The notes: a model not told the origin generated them from the letters alone. Positions 49,116 through 60,869 are shown, numbered from the stretch's first letter. The stretch: 64,000 nucleotides of DNA from Cannabis sativa (GCF_029168945.1 NC_083602.1:27329323-27393322); one strand, 5' to 3'. Made by a program: numbers and translations.

Positions 49116-49926
49116 GTTAGTTTCTAAATCACTGCATTTTCGTTTTCTGTTTTTGGAGAAAATATGCTTTATTTTCTGGGTTTGGATGTTTTAAAGGTTT
49201 TTTTTTTTAGGAATGTATGCTAGTGGGTGTTAATGAGGTTATGTGTTTTGGGTAAGTGAAACTGGGTAATATTCATAGAATAGGACCTGTAAACTGACAT
49301 AACCGCACACAATTCATAGGCACTGTTTCACGTCTCGAATACTCGCGGATATTCGAATGAACAATTTGAATGTTCGCGGGTGTTCAGATGAACAGCTTGA
49401 ATAATCGCATATTTCCAAGACTTATTTCCACTTAACTGTTAGCTAGATCTTTTAGGATTTTTATATGTCGCGGGCTGAGTTGTGCGGGTATTAATTGCTA
49501 TTCCAAATGGTGGGTGTGTCACAGTATTCTAATGGCCATATATGTGATTATATGCCCCTTGAGATACTGAGATACACCCAGCCATTTTTGACATGCGCTA
49601 ATACTCAAATGATCGCACTCTTTGGTTGATAGGTAGTCTCGGAACGGTGGGGGTCTCACAGTAACTTTAGGGTTATACTCGAAAATGCATACCTCTTGAG
49701 TCACTGTGAAACTCCCAGCCGTTTCTGGAGGTATACCATTTAACCGAGGATGCGTGAATTACTTGCCCAAGATAGTTGTATCTCTTTTCGCACATTAACG
49801 GGATGGTCAGTATTCGCATGGAGGCTGACCCTTCTGTCGAATGCGACTTTATAATCTACTGCGGGTGAGATCACTTACTTTATTTTTCACACATCCATCA
49901 CGCTGAAAAGATCTTCTATCTTTCAG
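49116..49926 (+). other. Predicted 5' UTR intron of the antisense gene
   Basis: A donor CAAAG|GTTAGT at 49115/49116 and an acceptor ATCTTTCAG at 49926 enclose 811 bp. The acceptor abuts the ATG of the antisense gene exactly. Long leader introns ending at or near the ATG are common in plant genes. Confidence 0.55.
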
Positions 49927-52900
49927 ATGAGCGATTTATCGGATAGCCAGCAGCTCGGCTCAGGAGGCCACGCATTTGACGGTGAGTCGGACCAGGAAAG
50001 AGACAGTTTTCTCCCTACAGACATTTCCGAAATGGAGGCTGCGCAAATAGAATTAGGCCCGATGTCTTCTGTAGACATCGAAAGGATGGTACAGGAACTC
50101 GCTGAACCTGGGACAATCGATATCCGGGACAGCGAGTCCACAGTGTCGGCACGCGACTATCTTATACATACGAGGCATGCTCCTGACATCGAGGTCGAGG
50201 AGATGGACGAGGAATGGACGACTCCAGCCCGCGAGTCAGGTGGGGAAGAGGAGGAAGCAGAAGGGAGTGGGACAGATTCGGTCGACGACTCCCAACTGAA
50301 CGAGCCCTTCGCGTGCGAGGATTTAATCTCGAGGGTTGCCAAATCAGACTTTACCACCTTTGTAAGGTTGAATTTGTTGCGACTCGCGTTTCAACGTCCT
50401 AAACCATCTCAGAGAGCGCACCTTCCATTCACTAACCCTGCAATCATTCCCACAGAGGATGTGGTAATCTCAATACCCATCCTTCGATGTGGTGTATCGG
50501 TCCCCTTTCATCCCTTCGTCGCAGCCATTCTCAGGCGATATGACGTATCGCCCTTTCAGTTAACTCCCAACAGTTATCGCACTGTCCTGGCTTTCTATGC
50601 GATGTATATGGAGTACGTTCATAGGGCTCCCTCAGTAGAAGAGTTCAGTTATTTCTACGACATAAAGAGCGTAGGTCTCCATAACGGCTTCTACTGCTTT
50701 AGCAAGTGGGCGACTTCTGAAATAAACGGTGTCGAGGGAATGGTGTCGAACATGGGTGATTGGAAGTCGAAGTGGTTTTACGTCTTTAAGGTTCCTGGGA
50801 TTAGGACCGACTTTAATCGCAGACCCAGTATGTCGCGTATTTTTTGACTTAGACATTTTTTGCTTTGCTTTTGAAATCTTTTGCTTACTCGCTTTTTGTT
50901 GTTATCGCAGATAGACCAGCTCGACCGACTCTTGACGCGACTAGCAAGGAGACAGCTGAAATTCTCGGGAGCCTTCCGGTGTAAGATCGCGACTGGCGAT
51001 TATTGTGTACAACTGCAAAGTTGCGAGAACATCAGCTGATTCCCGAGAACGCAAGTCTTCAACGGGAGCCAGTATACAAAGAACCATCCGAGAAGCAGCA
51101 AGAGCGAATAGACAAACGTCTTTCTAAGCAAACTCCTCGACAAATTTCAGGTAACTCGTCTTTTGTTATAAATTGACAGGTAGGATTGTGATTTATACTT
51201 ATCTTTCATTCATGTTCGCAGATATGACTTTTCTGAAGTCTGCCCCTGTCCTGAAGATCAAACCAAAGGGTGGAACAGCGACGACTTCGCCGGTCGTTGC
51301 CCAGAAGAGGAAGAGCGATGTGATGGCTTCGCTTGTCGCAGACTCTTCCAAGAAGCTGGCCAAGACCACTCAGGACAAGGGGAAGAAAGTCGTCATTGAC
51401 CCTCCTGTTCGCGCTCGCGACTTCCTGGCCATGCAGGAAAAGTTCCTGGCTGAGATCCCTTACGAGGATCTCGTTACTCGATCCACTGAACTGGCCGCGC
51501 AGTCCATGGCTTTGTTCATAAAAGCTACGGCTATTCCTTCAAAGGAAGCCGACTCGCTGAAGAGGCAGAACGCTCATTTTCAGGAGAATATAAAAAAGCT
51601 GAAGCAGGATGTGGCGAGGATGGAGAAAGAGCTTGAGGAACTGAACAAGGCCAAGGAGAAGGAGCTCGAGGAACTCAGCAGGGCGAAAGAACAGGCGGAG
51701 CTCGAGGTCAAGAAGTCGCAGACAACGATCGCGGAGATGGCTCGCGATTTGGAGGCTGAGAAAGAGAATGGGAAGAAGCAGTACGATCGGGCAGTGTCTG
51801 ATTATATCTATACCACTCTTTCCAAAGTCCCCGACTTCGACTTCTCTCTTCTTGGAGCTGAAGCTGCTGAGATGGCTGAGGCCTTTTGATAACTCTTGAG
51901 TAAAGAGTTATTTGATATCACTCTAAGCATTTTTTTTATGTAATTGTGTGTCATTTAAATTATGATTGTCTCTTAATTTGTGAAAGTTTCAGTGATTTAT
52001 GTCTTTGTGTGTATTTTGAAGTTGTTAGTTAAAATCAATAACTCTTGTGCATAAATTGGCAAAGAAAATAGCAAGTTAGTCATGTTCTTAATTTTGCTAA
52101 AATTCTGTGAAGTTTTTGCTACAGCAAACAGATTTGTGGCTGATGTGTTTTATTTTCTTAGAAAAAGGGTGAGTTGGCATTTCATTAAAAGAGGTGGCAT
52201 TTGTGGAGATGACGTGGCAATATAAGAGTGGTGGCTGGAGCTATTACATGGAGAGGCTATCTACATGACATGTGTAGGGTTTATTTGGGGCAAAAAGGTA
52301 CAAAACCTAAGGAGAGAGAAGAAGGAAGGGAGCCTCCATTTAGAGAAAAAAAAGGGGGGCTGAACGAAAAAAGGAGCTTGGGCTGCCATTTTTACACAAA
52401 AAAAAAGAAGATTGAAAGAAGAAGAAGAAGAAGGAGGAAAGAGGAGAAGCACAACAAGATTCAACATCCATCCTTTTGGAGAAATCCTCTATTATTGTTT
52501 GCTATTACTTTCTTCTCTCTTTTAATTTCTTTAACTTAACATTCAAACTCCATGTCTAAGTTTTATCTTGTAATGGTGGTTCTAAAGTTAGCTATGAGCT
52601 AAACTTTTTAATGGTTTGAATTGTTGAAGAACCCTATGTTTAGTTGAGAAATTTTCTTATGCAAATATTTAGTAAAAATTCTCATGTTCATTCAAGTGTG
52701 TGTATTGCTAATTTCTTGATATTGTTTGGCCACCAATAGCTTGATTATTGAGTTATATTTAATTCTGGAAAGGTTAAATGTAATGGACTTAGCTTGAATG
52801 ACACAAGTTCTTAATCTTTTTTTTAGATTAGATTTGAAATAACATAGGAATATGTTATATCCTTGTGTAACAATTGAGAACTATGCTTGAAATGGTATTC

Positions 52901-53504
52901 TTGAGCTTGCTTGGCATAGGAATATGTTTGAACATGTCCAAGGATTGATTGCATAAAATTTGGAAGAGTTTTGTGCACTTTAATGGAGTTCTTGTTAACC
53001 TGGGATTTTTGCTAAAGATTTGCTAACTTTTTGCTGCAGCAAAAACGCACAGTTTTTGCTAAACATAGGGGGATTCAATAGTTCAAGCCTTTCACATTTC
53101 AAAAGCTTACCACTAAATTTTATTTTCATCTTGCATCTACTTTTGAGTTAATTTACTTATTTTCTTACTCCTTTAGTTGATTCATTAATCATTTAATTTT
53201 AGTTTTTAGACTTGTTGCTTGGTAATTAATTTTTGCAATAGAAATTTTATTTTCACAGTCCCTGTGGAGACGATACTCATTACTTATCACTGTATTACTT
53301 GTTTGTGACTACGTGCACTTGCGTATCTAATTTTAACACAACACCTTTCGCGCCATGTCGCCTACTCAGACTCAAGGTGGGGGAGGCAACCTTCTGGACG
53401 AGGTTGAGGGCGTACAAGCTGAAGAAGTCGAGAATGAGGTCATCAGCAAAGTCGCGGACGAGACTGCTCCGGATGAGACTACTCCTGCTGCTCTAGATGC
53501 TTAA
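49927..53504 (+). CDS. Spliced antisense gene of the Tat element (Transposase_28-like, coiled coil)
   Basis: The gene runs opposite to gag-pol and converges on it. Exon 49927-50827 is acidic at its start (D/E-rich, residues 1-140), then resembles the plant 'putative gypsy type transposon' domain (about residues 150-300). An 83-nt intron (GTATGT to ATCGCAG, 50828-50910), exon 50911-51150, a 71-nt intron (GTAACT to TTCGCAG, 51151-51221) and exon 3 from 51222 follow. Both introns keep the frame. Exon 3 has a Lys-rich start, a long Glu/Lys/Leu coiled coil (about 51540-51780) and an acidic Thr/Pro tail ending at TAA 53502-53504. A 1457 bp solo LTR splits exon 3 after 51886. One in-frame TAA (50982-50984) lies in exon 2. 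Without insertion and introns the frame is about 653 codons. Similar antisense ORFs are known in Tat elements; the function is unknown. Confidence 0.75.
50828..50910 (+). other. Predicted intron 1 of the antisense coding region
   Basis: The 83 nt begin GTATGT and end GTTATCGCAG. Splicing joins the codons in frame and bypasses the stop that would otherwise end exon 1 at 50847. Confidence 0.75.
51151..51221 (+). other. Predicted intron 2 of the antisense coding region
   Basis: The 71 nt begin GTAACT and end ATGTTCGCAG. The frame is kept into M-T-F-L-K at 51224 onwards. The two introns share the acceptor style TCGCAG. Confidence 0.75.
51887..53343 (+). repeat. Solo LTR (1457 bp) inserted in the antisense gene
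   Basis: It starts TGATAACTC and ends AACACAACA and is flanked by CCTTT on both sides (51882-51886 and 53344-53348), an exact 5 bp duplication. It has no internal coding region, primer site or second LTR. The 3' end contains a TCCCTGTGGAGACGATAC block, common near the ends of some plant gypsy LTRs. The orientation is taken from that end block and is less sure than the borders. The first bases form a small hairpin (AACTCTT/AAGAGTT). The antisense frame is open on both sides and would be continuous without it. Confidence 0.88.
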
Positions 53505-53941
53505 TTATCTTCTGACTTATGTTGTTTTTTGATTTTACCTTTTTTTTATATATGCGGTACAAGGGTACTCGCGCTTATGTACTTAGACGAATTTTCCTTT
53601 TGTTTTGGACAAATTTCTATCCTCGCGGGGATAGCTATCCTTTAATATTTACGCAGTACTCGGGTACTCGCGATTTTATATATATGTTTTCGACTTCGAT
53701 TACAGCTTGGTGTAATCGCCATTATATATATATTTGCGACTTTAATTACAGCTTGGTGTAATAAGTAGGAAAATTTTGCAAAGTTGGTAAACTAAATTTT
53801 TGAGAATTTAGCAAGTAATTTTATTCATATAATCAATAGTACATTCGAGCATATATCCCCCTATACTTAGGATTTTTTCTTGTTGAACAAAAAATATCTA
53901 AGTATAAGTACAAGAATTAACATAATCGAATAATGTGAATA
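53505..53941. other. Convergent 3' ends of the antisense gene and Gag-Pol
   Basis: 437 bp separate the two stop codons. It contains two copies of a 46 bp unit with the hairpin ATTACA-GCTTGG-TGTAAT (53699-53716 and 53745-53762) and TATATA runs. It probably holds the poly(A) region of the antisense mRNA; no gene is seen. Confidence 0.6.
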
Positions 53942-56900
53942 CTATTGATAATAAAATTTCAAGCTCTCGCTATTCCATGCTCGTGGAATCGCAGTTCCAT
54001 CGAGCGTTGTGAGTCGATAAGTTGCATCACCAATTTGATCTGCGATGAGGTATGGTCCTTCCCAATTATCCCCAAAAACCCCGTGCGACGGGATTTTGGT
54101 GTTTGGCATTACTCTTCTAAGGACCAAGTCTCATGCTCGCAGGGTTTTCACCTTCACTTTGGAGTTAAAGTATCTCGCGGTTCGCTGTTGATAAGCCGCA
54201 TTTTGTAGGTGCGCTTTATCACGCTTTTCCTCCAAAAGATCAAGGCAGAATAGCAGATTCTCGTTGTTCTACGAGATGTTGAAAATATCCCTGCGTAGGG
54301 AACCTGCCCCAACTTCAACTGGCAACATGGCCTCGCACCCGTAAGAAAGTGAGAAGGGTGTTTCGCCAGTTGTAGATCGAGGGGTCGTATTATAGGACCA
54401 TAGGACTTGCGATAACTCATCTGGCCAAGCCCCTTTGCGACCTTCTAATTTTCCCTTTATGGTGTGTTTAATTATCTTATTAACGGCTTCAGTCTGTCCA
54501 TTACTCTGCGGGTAAGCAACTGCGGAAAAAGCTTTTTTTAATCCCCAAATCGTCGCATAACTGTCGCATCTCTTTACAGTCAAATTGTTTTCCATTGTCT
54601 GAAATGAGTTTATGCGGAATGCCAAAACGACAAACGATGGAGGTGTAGACGAACTCACGTAATTTCGTTGCAGTGATGGTTGCGAGTGCTTTTGCTTCAG
54701 CCCACTTTGTGAAGTAATCAACTGCGACTACAGCATATTTGACTCCACCTTTTCCCTTAGGTAACTCGCCGATTAAATCGATTCCCCATATTGCAAAGGG
54801 CCAGGGACTTGTGATAGAATGGAGGTTACTCGGGGGCTGGTGTGTGTAAGTGGCTATTCGCTGACATCTATCACACCTTTTTGCAAATGCGAGGGCATCT
54901 TGTCGCAATGTTGGCCAGTAATACCCTTGCCGCATAATTTTTAAGGCAAGGGAATTACCTCCGGTATGATTGCCACAAATCCCCTCGTGTACTTCACGCA
55001 GTATGTAACCGCAATCTTCTCCACTGATACATTTGAGAAGTGGTTGACTAAAACTTCTGCGATACAACCTTTGGTCATATATCACATAACGGGCTGCTCG
55101 CTGTCGCAATTTCCTCGCTTCTATTTTATCATCAGGTAGGAGCCCCTTTTCAAGGTATGCGAGGATAGGAGACATCCAGGTAATCTTCTGAACATCATCG
55201 ACTTCCATGATTGTTTCTCGATCTATGGTTGGGTGAGCCAATACATCTACCGGAATTACATCGAGTAATTCGGCTTCTCTGGTTGAGGCCAATCGGGCCA
55301 ATGCGTCTGCGTGGGCATTTTGAGCACGCGGTACTCGAGACACAACTATAGTTTTGAACTTCTGCATTATTTCACGAACGATGGCTAAGTATTTAACCAA
55401 TCTTCCGCCTCTTGCTAGGTATTCTCCATTCACTTGGCATACCACGATTTGAGAGTCGCTAAAAGCCTGTAGATACTCGACTTTCATCTCGAGGGCCAGT
55501 TTCAGACCTGCGATTAAAGCCTCATACTCGGCTTCATTGTTAGATGCAGAGAATTCAAAACGTAAAGCAGCGTGTACCTTGAAATTATTGGGACTGATTA
55601 ACAAGATCCCGCTGCCAGAACCTTCGTTATTTGAGGCTCCATCGACATACAATGTCCATACTTCTTTGCTTGCCATGACAATGTCATTTCCACCCTCTAC
55701 AACTGCCACCTCGGTGCTTGGGAATTCAAGTATAAAATCTGCCAAGGCTTGCCCCTTGATCGCAGTTCTCGGTTTATACTTGATGTCGAACTGACTTAAC
55801 TCCATCGCCCACTTTAACAATCTCCCCGATGCTTCTGGTTTCGCCAAAACCTGTCTTAAGGGGAAGTTTGTTAAAACTTCAATGCTGTGAGCCTGGAAAT
55901 AAGGTCGCAATTTCCTTGAGGATATTATCAAGGCGAAAGCCAGTTTCTCCATTTGAGGATAACGCGTCTCGGCGTCTAACAATCGCTTACTGACGTAATA
56001 CACCGGGTGCTGGCGTCCTTGGTCCTCGCGGATTAGTACTGAACTAATCGCGTATTCAGAGACGGCCAAATAGATAGACAAAACTTCTCCGGACAACGGC
56101 TTTGATAAAATTGGAGGTTGCCCCAAATGCGTTTTTAAAGCTTGGAAAGCTTGCTCGCATTTTTCGTTCCATTGAAACCTTTTGTTGCCTTTCAAAGTCT
56201 GGAAAAACTCTTTACACTTGTCAGAGGATCTGGATATGAAGCGGTTTAAAGCCGCGACTTTACCCGTGAGGCTTTGAACCTCCGTTGGCTTAGTCGGTGA
56301 TGGCATTTCTACCAATGCCCTCATCTTCGCAGGATTGGCTTCTATTCCTCGCTGATTTACCATAAAACCAAGGAATTTTCCGGAACCCACCCCGAAGACG
56401 CATTTCAACGGATTCAGACACATCTTGTATCGCCGCAATATGTCGAACATGGTCTGTAGGTGGGCAATATGATCCTCCACACGTTGCGACTTTACGAGCA
56501 TATCGTCAACATATACCTCCATTGTCTTTCCAATGAGATCTGTGAACATCATATTCACTAGCCTTTGATAAGTCGCACCTGCGTTTATTAAACCAAAAGG
56601 CATTACTTTGTAACAGTATAATCCTCGATCAGTAATGAACGAGGTATGTTCTTGGTCTGGTTCATACATCGGGATTTGATTGTATCCCGAGTACGCATCC
56701 ATGAAGCTTAAAAGCGCGTGACCTACAGTGGCATCGACAAGCTGGTCAATGCTAGGAAGAGGAAAGTTGTCTTTGGGACAGGCTTTGTTTAGATCTGTAA
56801 AGTCGATGCATGTGCGCCATGAGCCATTAGGCTTTGGCACGAGTACTGGGTTAGCTAACCAGTTGGGGTAAAATGACTCCCGTATAAAGCCGCAGGCAAG

Positions 56901-59900
56901 GAGGCGGTCAACTTCTTCTTTCAGCGCTTGGTACCTCGCGGGGTCCATTTTGCGGCGCTTTTGTCGGACACCTCGCACTTCGGGGTCAATGTTCAAGCGA
57001 TGACACGTGACCTGTGGAGATATCCCGACCATATCTGAATGTTTCCAGGCAAAAATATCAAGATTTTGTTTTAGAAAGGTCGTTAATTGTTCTCGGAACT
57101 GTATGTTTAATCTAGAACCAATTTTTAAAACCTTGTTATTATCTATAGGATCTATAGGTACCTCGATTGTATCTTCCGCGGCTTGGGCTGCGGCGGTGTG
57201 ATCGAGGATTCTTGGATCTAAGTCTGGTTGGTCCATGTGCGGTACCTCCTCGATCCTGAGGATCTCCTGGCGAGGTGACGGTGCATCCAAAAGGTGGATA
57301 ACATTTACCGTCCTTTTTTCTGCGAGTTTGACAGCTGCATTATAACATTCTCGAGAGTCGGATTGGACTCCCCGCACCGAACCTACTCCGGCGGGAGTAG
57401 GGAACTTCATCGTCAGATGATAGATCGAGGTTATGATCTTCATCTCCTTCAGAATTGGTCGACCGATTACGGCATTATACGCTGAGTATTGGTCGATTAC
57501 TGTGAAGTCGGCCATCGACTTGGCAGTTACCGGGGTAGTTCCCAAAGTGATTGGGAGCTTGATCATCCCTTTAATTGCTATGACATCTCCCGAAAAGCCA
57601 TAGATGCTTGATGTCATAGGTCGCAAATCCTTCACTTGCAATCCCATTTGCTTGAAGGCTTGGAAATTCAGCAAATTCACCGAACTCCCATTGTCGACCA
57701 GTATACGATGGACATTGTCTCCACCAATATTGGCGACTATCACTAGTGCATCAGAGTGCGGGTGGTGAACCCATCTCGCGTCGCTCTCCATAAAGACGAT
57801 GTCGTCGCATTCTTTCTTGAAGAGCTTCTCTGGTCGTTCACCAAGATTGTTCATGTTGGTTAACGTCCTCTCCTTGGCTTCTCTGGCATACCTTTCTTGC
57901 GATTTGCGAGAGTCGCCTGCGATGTGCGGTCCTCCGATTATGGTTAAGATATTGCGAGGTGTTCTCGAGCCACTCGTGTTCTGGCTATCTCCTTTGCCAT
58001 CCGCTTGGGGATGTCCCTCCTCGCTTCTTTTATACTTGTCGAACTTCCCTCTTTGGATGAGCTCCTCTATTTCATCCTGCAAGACCCAACATTCGAGAGT
58101 AGTATGACCAATGTCCTTATGGTACTTACAGAATTTTTTAGGATCCCTCCGGTCGCGATTTCCCTTGATGGGGGGTGGCTTCTTGAAGACGCCGTTCCTT
58201 TCCTCAATCGCATAGATATGGTCTCGAGGTACGGCAAGTTCAGTATAGTTGACGAAGCGAGGTCCTCCCTTTCTTTTTGGCGAGGACTCCTTCTTTGGGG
58301 GTGACTTAGCCAACTTCGGGCTATGCGGTCTACGCGGGCTACGTCTTCTTGGGCTTCGGCCCCTGGAATTCTTCCCTCGTGGACTGCGAGAGCGCGACCG
58401 CGGTATGGGTGATTGTCGTTTGTTCTTCCCCTTCTCTAACTCTGCCAGAGAGTTCTCGATTCTCTTATGAGGTTCGACCATGGCGAAGAACTCTACTAAG
58501 GATTCCGGCCTTCGGGCTTGTAGTTCCTTCCAGAAGTCGGTTCTTGGCAAGATACCTGTAATCAACATACAAACAAGCGAAGACTCGGGGGCCTTCTCGA
58601 CCTTTGTTACTTCTGCGTTAAAACGCTTGAAATAGTCTTGTAAAGACTCACCAGGTTCTTGTTTGATGTTGGCCAAAGTCGTATAGGGTGGCCTATACGT
58701 CATTGTGGCCTGGAAATGTGTGAGGAATAAGTCGACGAAGTTTTCCCACGTCGATATCGATGCCTCAGGTAATTGGGTGAACCAATCATGGGCATTCTCC
58801 TCGAGTGTTGCCTCAAGAATGCGACACTTCGCAAGTTGCGGTACCTGGTCCACTTCCATTATAGTATTGAACTTTTCTAAGTAATCTAACGGGTTAGAAG
58901 TACCTTTATATTTGAGGGATTTGGATAAACGAAACCCTTTTGGAAGTTGGGCCTGCCGCACCTCTGCAGTAAAAGGCGAAGTGCCATGCAGCTTGTATAT
59001 AGGCTTGCGTTGCTGCTCGAGCATCTTCAAAGCTTGCAGAAGCATGCTTTGGTCAATTCCTCCTGTCGCAGGGGCTGGAGTTGCTGCGACTGCGGGGCTC
59101 GCAACCACTGCGGCAAGGTTTGCTGGGATATTAATCCCAGTAGTCGCGATCGGCGCTGTAGGCGGGTTATTACCTGTGTTGACACCCTGATCGCCCACAT
59201 GGGGATCACGGAGCGTCTCAGTGTTATGTGGGCCGCGGGAGCGTGCCCTGAAAATTGCGTTGAGATGATCACGCAGATCACCTCGGTGTACTTGATAACG
59301 TCCTCCCTGTTGCGTCTGTACAGAGCCGGACCTCGTATACCTGCTCGAAGTGCGGCCATGCGAGGATGAAGAGGCCGATTCTGCGTCGTTGTCTCGAGAT
59401 GGACGACTGCGAGGATTGCGGCGCTCGGGATCCTCGTCGACTTGTGCGCTCTGGTTAGGAAACCTTGCAGATTGATCTCTTGACATCGGGTGATTCAAGT
59501 CCAGAGCTTCAGGGTCAGTTCTTCGTTCCCTGCGTACACGTTTAACTTGACGTCTGGAAACTGTTACCTGAGGGTTGTCGTTGCGAATGGCAGGAACTCG
59601 AGGAGGGCGTCGAGCTCGACTCTGTCCATCTACCTCAGCTTGTAGTGCCTGCAGTTGATCCTGAATTGCAGCATATTGATCGGTGGTGAGCTGGACCATT
59701 CCCTCGGACACTACCGCCGGGGTGACGGGGGGAAAATGCATGGTTGCTGGTGGTGTGGACGTGTCTCCGACTTGAGGGCTTGTCGTTTCTGGGAATAGGT
59801 TGAGAGGTCTGATGTTGCTCCTCCCTATTCCGCCGTTGATGACGTCTACAGGTGGCACTCCAGCTCCAGGCAATGGTACGCTCAACATTCCAACATTGAT

Positions 59901-59939
59901 GGATCCGTTGTTAGCTCCGTTAGCGTGATTTCCAGCCAT
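53942..59939 (-). pseudogene. gag-pol: Tat Gag-Pol polyprotein, nearly intact
   Basis: From the ATG at 59939 one frame runs 1812 codons. It holds a Pro/Ala-rich N-terminus, a retrotransposon gag core (about 330-490), an Arg/Ser-rich basic segment (about 505-555), the zinc motif C-K-Y-H-K-D-I-G-H...C (about 603-616), an aspartic protease with D-N-G-S-S (about 747), a reverse transcriptase with Y-V-D-D at 1143-1146, RNase H (about 1285-1400), an archaeal-type RNase H (about 1430-1550) and an integrase with HHCC (about 1635-1690) and the core Asp at about 1718. A 7-T run (54533-54539) carries one extra base and shifts the frame. The other frame then continues with two stops (54269-54271, 54131-54133) to the W-E-G-P-Y motif and ends at 53942. 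Length without the shift is 1998 residues. The product would copy and insert the element. Confidence 0.95.
54533..54539 (-). other. Homopolymer frameshift in the integrase
   Basis: Seven T (A on the coding strand) stand where six would keep the integrase frame. The shift falls between the second Asp and the Glu of the catalytic triad. It may be a real mutation or an assembly error in a homopolymer. Confidence 0.85.
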
Positions 59940-59983
59940 GATGAATAGTGTTAATTAAAGTGAATGAAATATTTCAGTCGAAT

Positions 59984-60003
59984 TTCCCACAGACGGCGCC
60001 AAA
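59984..60003 (-). other. Primer binding site of the complete Tat element
   Basis: On the minus strand TTTGGCGCCGTCTGTGGGAA follows the 5' LTR end CGACAACA. The first part (TGGCGCCGT) agrees with the 3' end of plant tRNA-Asp; the remainder agrees less well, so the tRNA assignment is tentative. Confidence 0.8.
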
Positions 60004-60869
60004 TGTTGTCGAGTGAATTTCGCAACACCAAAACGTATTATTTAATTGATATAAAAGAGAAGTTTTAGGGAAATGACAAGTGCGAGTATTCAACCTAGAA
60101 TGGCGAGTACTCGACTGGGAATGCAAGAACAAACAACAAGGCTGGAAAATGTAAACAAGACAAAGAATTATAGTGGTTCAGTCAGATTACGATCTGCTTA
60201 GTCCACTGTTGCAAAGGATTCGTAGGTGCATTTTCATGGTGGATCACCCCTTTATATACAAAGTAGGTGTCCAATCGGTTACATAAGGATCACATTCATT
60301 GTTAATCCATTATTTACACATTGAATTGCAATAATTAAACTCAAACAACGTTAACATTAATAAATCTGTGACAGTTACTAAGTTCATCAACGTATGCGTC
60401 TTCCGCATCTGCGAGTTGACTGTTCATGTTCCGTTTGTTGAGCTCGCAGGATCACCAGTACGTTTGGAACGTCTGCGTCCTTAGGTAATCGCCCCTTGTA
60501 GATATCGCATGTTGGAGCTAGTAAAATCTGGACATGCGAATTTATATCGGTCTGTCAGGGCTATTGAGTCGTTGGGACCAAACTGCATCATAGGGAGTTG
60601 GTCTCTATACTTGTCGCGGAAATATAGAGGGGACACTCGCACATGTTCTGACTTATGCGAGTTGGATCTACCGTGCATGATGAGAATTACGGTTACGTGG
60701 TGCGACTTAAGTTGCACTCGCAGTATCTCGCTGGTTTTATCCTGAGCGAGGTCTAAACTTCAAGAAGTCTCTCACGGACATTCAGCTTTCATTGGAAATC
60801 TGAATACACGTGTCCTTTAAAGAGGAGTCTGGTCTCGAGTTTCTAGGTGAGAGAAATCTCACTATAACA
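60004..60869 (-). repeat. 5' LTR of the complete Tat element
   Basis: It is 866 bp, the same length as the left LTR, and differs at about 12 positions that I can count. The minus-strand TATA box TGTATATAAAGG is at about 60260-60249 and would drive the genomic RNA leftwards. The right flank is ATGTG. Confidence 0.95.

Larger units (their letters stand above)
47802..60869 (-). mobile_element. Complete young Tat-clade Ty3/gypsy retrotransposon, 13.07 kb
   Basis: LTRs of exactly 866 bp (47802-48667 and 60004-60869) flank a 5' primer site (60003-59984), a gag-pol frame (59939-53942), a convergent antisense gene on the + strand (48980-53504) and a polypurine tract next to the 3' LTR (about 48668-48682). 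I count about 12 differences between the LTRs by eye, so the insertion is recent. ATGTG is duplicated at both ends. The second, archaeal-type RNase H, the lack of a chromodomain and the antisense gene place it in the Tat group. Its only large later insertion is a 1457 bp solo LTR. One frameshift and two stops in pol, and one stop in the antisense gene, leave it nearly intact. Confidence 0.95.

Noticed and set aside
58912..59369. Several + strand frames opposite the Tat gag
   Set aside because: They mirror the intact minus-strand Gag-Pol and have no domain of their own.
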